Positions 56,143-64,000 of a stretch of DNA of 64,000 nucleotides are shown in pieces. Location of the stretch: positions 248,798,323 to 248,862,322 of the forward strand of contig JBAIZL010000005.1 in assembly GCA_036971475.1 (NCBI GenBank), read 5' to 3'. Numbering within the stretch: the first letter of the stretch is position 1; every line of letters starts with the position of its first letter. The stretch comes from Prosapia bicincta. Taxonomy: Eukaryota > Arthropoda > Insecta > Hemiptera > Cercopidae. The notes under the pieces were generated by a model. The model had not been told where the DNA came from. It saw only the letters and a list, made by a program, of their open reading frames with translations, and did no database searches. Position numbers and translations under genes: made by a program.

Positions 56143-56152
56143 CTCTCTAAAT
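56010..56152. repeat. (CT)n-(CTAT)n microsatellite
   Basis: CT repeats followed by about 20 CTAT units. Confidence 0.97.
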
Positions 56153-56319
56153 TCTGATTTGTGTATACGCGACTATATAACCCCGACGAAAAGTAGGCTA
56201 TACTAAGGGATTCAACTCCATTAACGCCGAAATATCATACTACCCCCTCCCCTTTACAGTAACACGAAAAAATCATGAGAAGTATCTTACTTATACGGCT
56301 ATGATTCCATATTCATCTT

Positions 56320-57063
56320 CCTACATTGATGTGTTGAGTAAGGCAAATTATTTGTGGGAGAAGCGACTCTCTACAGGCGAGCATTTTCTCCTCCACTAAC
56401 AGTTCCATGGGAGAACCATGTCTCCTCCATTTGTTTGCCCTGATTCCTTATTCATCTTCAAACGTACTTATGTTGAGAAACGATATTGTATGATTCCTAT
56501 AGAGAGATAAATTATCTCTAGGGAGTGACTCTCTACAAGCGAGCAGTTTCTCCTCCACTAACAGTACTATTTAAGAACCTTGTCACTTCCTTTGTTTGCC
56601 CTGATCAATTATTCACCTTCCTACATTCTTATGTTAATAAACGCTAATGTATGATTCCTGTAAAGAGAAAAACAATCTCAAAAGAGTGATTATCTACAGG
56701 CGAGCAGTTTCTCATCCACTAACAGTACCATGGGAGAACTATGTATCTCCCTTTTATTTGCCTTGATTCCTTATTTATCTTCCTACATTGTTATGTTGAG
56801 TAACGATATTGCATGACTCCTATATAGAAACAAAAATCTCTTAGAAGTGATTGTCTACAGGCGAGCAGTTTCTCCTCCACTAACAGTACCATGGGAGAAC
56901 TATGTATCTCCCTTTTATTTGCCTTGATTCCTTATTTTTCATCCTACATTGTTATGTTGAGTAACGATATTGTATGACTCTTATATAGAATTAAGGAATC
57001 TCTTAGTAGTGATTCTCTACTGGCGAGCTGTTTCTCCTCCACTAGCAGTCCCCTGGGAAAACC
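56320..57063. repeat. Diverged left edge of the 150-bp satellite
   Basis: About five units with the satellite landmarks (cgagca(g/t)tttctcctccac, catgggagaac, cttatgttga) but many substitutions and unit lengths of 155-165 bases. Monomers become more uniform to the right. This is the expected edge of an array, where unequal exchange homogenises less. Confidence 0.88.
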
Positions 57064-60000
57064 ATGTCTCTCCCTTTTATTTGCTTTGATTCCTTATTTT
57101 TTCCTACTTTTTGTGTGTTGAGTAACGATATTGCATATAGAATTAAGGAATCTCTTAGAAGTGACTCTCTACAGACGAGCAGTTTCTCCTCAATTAGCAG
57201 CCCCATGGGAGAGCTTTTATTTGCCTTGATTCCTTATTCATCTTCCTACATTGTTATGTTGAGTAACGATATTGAATGACTCTTATATAGAATTAAGGAA
57301 TCTCTTAGAAGTGACTCTCTACAGGCGAGCAGTTTCTCCTCAATTAGCAGCCCCATGGGAGAGCTTTTATTTGCCTTGATTCCTTATTTATCTTCCTACA
57401 TTGTTATGTTGAGTAACGATATTGCATGACTCTTATATAGAATTAAGGAATCTCTTAGAAGTGACTCTCTACAGGTGAGCAGTTTCTCCTCAATTAGCAG
57501 CCCCATGGGAGAGCTTTTATTTGCCTTGATTCCTTATTTATCTTCCTACATTGTTATGTTGAGTAACGATATTGCATGACTCTTATATAGAATTAAGGAC
57601 TCTCTTAGAAGTAACTCTCTACAGGCGAGCAGTTTCTCCTCAATTAGCAGCCCCATGGGAGAGCTTTCATTTGCCTTGATTCCTTATTTATCTTCCTACA
57701 TTGTTATGTTGAGTAACGATATTGTATTACTCTTATATAGAATTAAGGAATCTCTTAGATGTGACTCTCTACAGGCGAGCAGTTTCTCCTCAATTAGCAG
57801 CCCCATGGGAGAGCTTCTATTTGCCTTGATTCCTTATTTATCTTCCTACATTGTTATGTTGAGTAACGATATTGTATGTCTCTTATATAGAATTAAGGAA
57901 TCTCTTAGAAGTGACTCTCTACAGGCGAGCAGTTTCTCCTCAATTAGCAGCCCCATGGGAGAGCTTTTATTTGCCTTGATTCCTTATTTATCTTCCTACA
58001 TTGTTATGTTGAGTAACGATATTGCATGACTCTTATATAGAATTAAGGAATCTCTTAGAAGTGACTCTCTACAGGTGAGCAGTTTCTCCTCAATTAGCAG
58101 CCCCATGGGAGAGCTTTTGTTTGCCTTGATTCCTTATTTATCTTCCTACAATGTTATGTTGAGTAACGATATTGTATGACTCTAAAATGGAATTAAGGAA
58201 TCTATTGGAAGTGACTCTCTACAGGCGAGCAGTTTCTCCTCAATTAGCAGCCCCATGGGAGAGCATTTATTTGCCTTGATTCCTTATTTTTCTTCCTACA
58301 TTATTATGTTGAGTAACGATATTGTATGACTCTTATATAGAATTAAGGAATCTCTTAGAAGTGACTCTCTACAGGTGAGCAGTTTCTCCTCAATTAGCAG
58401 CCCCATGGGAGAGCTTCTATTTGCCTTGATTCCTTATTTATCTTCCTACATTGTTATGTTGAGTAACGATATTGTATGTCTCTTATATAGAATTAAGGAA
58501 TCTCTTAGAAGTGACTCTCTACAGGCGAGCAGTTTCTCCTCAATTAGCAGCCCCATGGGAGAGCTTTTATTTGCCTTGAATCCTTATTTATCTTCCTACA
58601 TTGTTATGTTGAGTAACGATATTGCATGACTCTTATATAGAATTAAGGAATCTCTTAGAAGTGACTCGCTACAGGCGAGCAGTTTCTCCTCAATTAGCAG
58701 CCCCATGGGAGAGCTTTTATTTGCCTTGATTCCTTATTTATCTTCCTACATTGTTATGTTGAGTAACGATATTTTATGACTCTTATATAGAATTAAGGAA
58801 TCTCTTAGAAGTGACTCTCTACAGGCGAGCAGTTTCTCCTCAATTAGCAGCCCCATGGGAGAGCTTTTAATTGCCTTGATTCCTTATTTTTCTTCCTACA
58901 TTATTATGTTGAGTAACGATATTGTATGACTCTTATATAGATTTAAGGAATCTCTTAGAAGTGACTCTCTACAGGCGAGCAGTTTCTCCTCAATTAGCAG
59001 CCCCATGGGAGAGCTTTTATTTGCCTTCATTCCTTATTTATCTTCCTACATTGTTATGTTGAGTAACGATATTCTATGACTCTTATATAGAATTAAGGAA
59101 TCTCTTAGTAGTGATTCTCTACTGGCAAGCTGTTTCACCTCCACTAGCAGTCCCCTGGGAAAACCATGTCTCTCCCTTTTATTTGCTTTGATTCCTTATT
59201 TTTTCTTACTTTTTGTGTATTGAGTAACGATATTGCATATAGAATTAAGGAATCTCTTAGAAGTAACTCTCTACAGGCGAACTGATTCTCCTCAATTAGC
59301 AGCCCCATGGGAGAGCTTTTATTTGCCTTGATTCCTTATTTATCTTCCTACATTGTTATGTTGAGTAACGATATTGTATGACTCTTATATAGAATTAAGG
59401 AATCTCTTAGAAGTGACTCTCTACAGGCGAGCAGTTTCTCCTCAATTAGCAGCCCCATGGGAGAGCTTTTATTTGCCTTGATTCCTTATTTATCTTCCTA
59501 CATTGTTATGTTGAGTAACGATATTGCATGACTCTTATATAGAATTAAGGACTCTCTTAGAAGTAACTCTCTACAGGCGAGCAGTTTCTCCTCAATTAGC
59601 AGCCCCATGGGAGAGCTTTTATTTGCCTTGATTCCTTATTTATCTTCCTACATTGTTATGTTGAGTAACGATATTGCATGACTCTTATATAGAATTAAGG
59701 ACTCTCTTAGAAGTAACTCTCTACAGGCGAGCAGTTTCTCCTCAATTAGCAGCCCCATGGGAGAGCTTTTATTTGCCTTGATTCCTTATTTATCTTCCTA
59801 CATTGTTATGTTGAGTAACGATATTGTATGACTCTTATATAGAATTAAGGAATCTCTTAGAAGTGACTCTCTACAGGTGAGCAGTTTCTCCTCAATTAGC
59901 AGCCCCATGGGAGAGCTTTCATTTGCCTTGATTCCTTATTTATCTTCCTACATTGTTATGTTGAGTAACGATATTGTATTACTCTTATATAGAATTAAGG

Positions 60001-63000
60001 AATCTCTTAGATGTGACTCTCTACAGGCGAGCAGTTTCTCCTCAATTAGCAGCCCCATGGGAGAGCTTCTATTTGCCTTGATTCCTTATTTATCTTCCTA
60101 CATTGTTATGTTGAGTAACGATATTGTATTACTCTTATATAGAATTAAGGAATCTCTTAGATGTGACTCTCTACAGGCGAGCAGTTTCTCCTCAATTAGC
60201 AGCCCCATGGGGGAGCTTTTATTTGCCTTGATTCCTTATTTATCTTCCTACATTGTTATGTTGAGTAACGATATTGCATGACTCTTATATAGAATTAAGG
60301 AATCTCTTAGAAGTGACTCTCTACAGGTGAGCAGTTTCTCCTCAATTAGCAGCCCCATGGGAGAGCTTTTGTTTGCCTTGATTCCTTATTTATCTTCCTA
60401 CAATGTTATGTTGAGTAACGATATTTTATGACTCTTAAATAGAAGTAAGGAATCTATTGGAAGTGACTCTCTACAGGCGAGCAGTTTCTCCTCAATTAGC
60501 AGCCCCATGGGAGAGCTTTTATTTGCCTTGATTCCTTATTTTTCTTCCTACATTATTATGTTGAGTAACGATATTGTATGACTCTTATATAGAATTAAGG
60601 AATCTCTTAGAAGTGACTCGCTACAGGCGAGCAGTTTCTCCTCAATTAGCAGCCCCATGGGAGAGCTTTTATTTGCCTTGATTCCTTATTTATCTTCCTA
60701 CATTGTTATGTTGAGTAACGATATTTTATGACTCTTATATAGAATTAAGGAATCTCTTAGAAGTGACTCTCTACAGGCGAGCAGTTTCTCCTCAATTAGC
60801 AGCCCCATGGGAGAGCTTTTATTTGCCTTGATTCCTTATTTTTCTTCCTACATTATTATGTTGAGTAACGATATTGTATGACTCTTATATAGTAAGGAAT
60901 CTCTTAGAAGTGACTCTCTACAGGCGAGCAGTTTCTCCTCAATTAGCAGCCCCATGATAGAGCTTTTATTTGCCTTCATTCCTTATTTATCTTCCTACAT
61001 TGTTATGTTGCGTAACGATATTCTATGACTCTTATATAGAATTAAGGCATCTCTTAGTAGTGATTCTCTACTGGCAAGCTGTTTCACCTCCACTAGCAGT
61101 CCCCTGGGAAAACCATGTCTCTCCCTTTTATTTGCTTTGATTCCTTATTTTTTCTTACTTTTTGTGTGTTGAGTAACGATATTGCATATAGAATTAAGGA
61201 ATCTCTTAGAAGTAACTCTCTACAGGCGAGCAGATTCTCCTCAATTAGCAGCCCCATGGGAGAGCTTTTATTTGCCTTGATTCCTTATTTATCTTCCTAC
61301 ATTGTTATGTTGAGTAACGATATTGTATGACTCTTATATAGAATTAAGGAATCTCTTAGAAGTGACTCTCTACAGGTGAGCAGTTTCTCCTCAATTAGCA
61401 GCCCCATGGGAGAGCTTTTATTTGCCTTGATTCCTTATTTATCTTCCTACATTGTTATGTTGAGTAACGATATTGCATGACTCTTATATAGAATTAAGGA
61501 CTCTCTTAGAAGTAACTCTTTACAGGCGAGCAGTTTCTCCTCAATTAGCAGCCCCATGGGAGATCTTTTATTTGTCTTGATTCCTTATTTATCTTCCTAC
61601 ATTGTTATGTTGAGTAACGATATTGTATGACTCTTATATAGAATTAAGGAATCTCTTAGAAGTGACTCTCTACAGGTGAGCAGTTTCTCCTCAATTAGCA
61701 GCCCCATGGGAGAGCTTTCATTTGCCTTGATTCCTTATTTATCTTCCTACATTGTTATGTTGAGTAACGATATTGTATTACTCTTATATAGAATTAAGGA
61801 ATCTCTTAGATGTGACTCTCTACAGGCGAGCAGTTTCTCCTCAATTAGCAGCCCCATGGGAGAGCTTCTATTTGCCTTGATTCCTTATTTATCTTCCTAC
61901 ATTGTTATGTTGAGTAACGATATTGTATTACTCTTATATAGAATTAAGGAATCTCTTAGATGTGACTCTCTACAGGCGAGCAGTTTCTCCTCAATTAGCA
62001 GCCCCATGGGAGAGCTTTTATTTGCCTTGATTCCTTATTTATCTTCCTACATTGTTATGTTGAGTAACGATATTGCATGACTCTTATATAGAATTAAGGA
62101 ATCTCTTAGAAGTGACTCTCTACAGGTGAGCAGTTTCTCCTCAATTAGCAGCCCCATGGGAGAGCTTTTGTTTGCCTTGATTCCTTATTTATCTTCCTAC
62201 AATGTTATGTTGAGTAACGATATTGTATGACTCTTAAATAGAATTAAGGAATCTATTGGAAGTGACTCTCTACAGGCGAGCAGTTTCTCCTCAATTAGCA
62301 GCCCCATGGGAGAGCTTTTATTTGCCTTGATTCCTTATTTTTCTTCCTACATTATTATGTTGAGTAACGATATTGTATGACTCTTATATAGAATTAAGGA
62401 ATCTCTTAGAAGTGACTCGCTACAGGCGAGCAGTTTCTCCTCAATTAGCAGCCCCATGGGAGAGCTTTTATTTGCCTTGATTCCTTATTTATCTTCCTAC
62501 ATTGTTATGTTGAGTAACGATATTTTATGACTCTTATATAGAATTAAGGAATCTCTTAGAAGTGACTCTCTACAGGCGAGCAGTTTCTTCTCAATTAGCA
62601 GCCCCATGGGAGAGCTTTTATTTGCCTTGATTCCTTATTTTTCTTCCTACATTATTATGTTGAGTAACGATATTGTATGACTCTTATATAGTAAGGAATC
62701 TCTTAGAAGTGACTCTCTACAGGCGAGCAGTTTCTCCTCAATTAGCAGCCCCATGGGAGAGCTTTTATTTGCCTTCATTCCTTATTTATCTTCCTACATT
62801 GTTATGTTGAGTAACGATATTCTATGACTCTTATATAGAATTAAGGAATCTCTTAGTAGTGATTCTCTACTGGCAAGCTGTTTCACCTCCACTAGCAGTC
62901 CCCTGGGAAAACCATGTCTCTCCCTTTTATTTGCTTTGATTCCTTATTTTTTCTTACTTTTTGTGTGTTGAGTAACGATATTGCATATAGAATTAAGGAA

Positions 63001-64000
63001 TCTCTTAGAAGTAACTCTCTACAGGCGAACAGATTCTCCTCAATTAGCAGCCCCATGGGAGAGCTTTTATTTGCCTTGATTCCTTATTTATCTTCCTACA
63101 TTGTTATGTTGAGTAACGATATTGTATGACTCTTATATAGAATTAAGGAATCTCTTAGAAGTGACTCTCTACAGGTGAGCAGTTTCTCCTCAATTAGCAG
63201 CCCCATGGGAGAGCTTTCATTTGCCTTGATTCCTTATTTATCTTCCTACATTGTTATGTTGAGTAACGATATTGTATTACTCTTATATAGAATTAAGGAA
63301 TCTCTTAGATGTGACTCTCTACAGGCGAGCAGTTTCTCCTCAATTAGCAGCCCCATGGGAGAGCTTCTATTTGCCTTGATTCCTTATTTATCTTCCTACA
63401 TTGTTATGTTGAGTAACGATATTGTATTACTCTTATATAGAATTAAGGAATCTCTTAGATGTGACTCTCTACAGGCGAGCAGTTTCTCCTCAATTAGCAG
63501 CCCCATGGGGGAGCTTTTATTTGCCTTGATTCCTTATTTATCTTCCTACATTGTTATGTTGAGTAACGATATTGCATGACTCTTATATAGAATTAAGGAA
63601 TCTCTTAGAAGTGACTCTCTACAGGTGAGCAGTTTCTCCTCAATTAGCAGCCCCATGGGAGAGCTTTTGTTTGCCTTGATTCCTTATTTATCTTCCTACA
63701 ATGTTATGTTGAGTAACGATATTTTATGACTCTTAAATAGAAGTAAGGAATCTATTGGAAGTGACTCTCTACAGGCGAGCAGTTTCTCCTCAATTAGCAG
63801 CCCCATGGGAGAGCTTTTATTTGCCTTGATTCCTTATTTTTCTTCCTACATTATTATGTTGAGTAACGATATTGTATGACTCTTATATAGAATTAAGGAA
63901 TCTCTTAGAAGTGACTCGCTACAGGCGAGCAGTTTCTCCTCAATTAGCAGCCCCATGGGAGAGCTTTTATTTGCCTTGATTCCTTATTTATCTTCCTACA
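57064..64000. repeat. 150-bp satellite array with higher-order repeats, runs past window end
   Basis: About 46 monomers of 150 bases (one variant of 152) in the same direction. Landmarks are a cgagcagtttctcctcaatt block, agccccatgggagagctt, ttgattccttattt and gttatgttgagtaacgatat. Because 150 is a multiple of three, frames of up to 134 codons stay open and repeat the same 50-residue peptide; they have no splice or initiation support and are not genes. A variant monomer (ctggcaagctgtttcacctc type or close to it) recurs with the atg of accatgtctctccc at 57064, 59166, 61115 and 62914, marking higher-order units of about 14, 13 and 12 monomers. Confidence 0.96.

Noticed and set aside
57064..63579. 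Plus-strand frames of 71-134 codons repeating a 50-residue peptide
   Set aside because: They arise because the satellite monomer is 150 bases, a multiple of three; they stop wherever a monomer variant reads gcatga and lack splice or promoter signals.

Overview
The window looks like AT-rich animal nuclear DNA, most likely from an arthropod and probably an insect. There are spliced exons with GT/AG borders, long CA/GT, TA and CT runs, TTAGG/CCTAA-type (arthropod telomere-like) arrays, Penelope-like elements, Jockey-like and R2-like LINE relics, hAT- and Tigger-like DNA transposon relics and a large satellite. Nothing suggests a prokaryote, and there is no operon structure. Species cannot be named from this sequence.

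The only convincing host gene is a plus-strand gene spread over at least 31 kb. Its exons are at about 739-754 (ATG), 5860-6007, 8939-9094, 13297-13435, 13518-13637, 20906-20999, 24933-25044 and probably 31820-31887. Splice phases agree at every junction. The conceptual product has the Rab-binding domain of the rabphilin/Noc2 family: a DRRLNLLGR..GW segment, a long helix, then a FYVE-like zinc finger with four CxxC pairs closing on SGEWFYK-GLP, followed by a polar linker. No C2-domain exons were found, so the gene probably continues beyond the window or into exons I could not see. Weak further candidate exons are at 45765-45849, 45976 onward and 48890-49036.

Almost everything else is intronic or intergenic repeat. 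From 1 to 5 kb there are microsatellites and diverged tandem duplications. From 6 to 13 kb lie a dispersed repeat with an internal tRNA-like promoter, nested palindromes, a 20-bp telomere-motif minisatellite and a decayed Penelope-like element (PLE). From 14 to 20.5 kb a PLE cluster sits inside one intron: copy A (minus), copy B (minus, truncated) and copy C (plus, head-to-head with B), all separated by (TA)n. From 20 to 36 kb come more foldback elements made from PLE ends, a second PLE family as an inverted pair, and a hAT-type element with an 8-bp target duplication. From 37 to 44 kb are a 3-copy tandem repeat, a Jockey-like LINE, an R2-like LINE relic flanked by a 54-bp direct repeat, and a 97-bp tandem array. 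From 45 to 56 kb is mostly non-coding sequence with irregular repeats and relics. From 56.3 kb to the end is a 150-bp satellite with higher-order structure.

The most interesting signal is a recurrent hammerhead-ribozyme-like motif. It has CTGANGA, one extra base, a stem II hairpin, GAA, a palindromic short stem III, and a closing stem I of a different sequence in each family. It lies at the ends of several PLE families and occurs as convergent pairs in foldback (palindromic) mini-elements that are often embedded in (TA)n runs.
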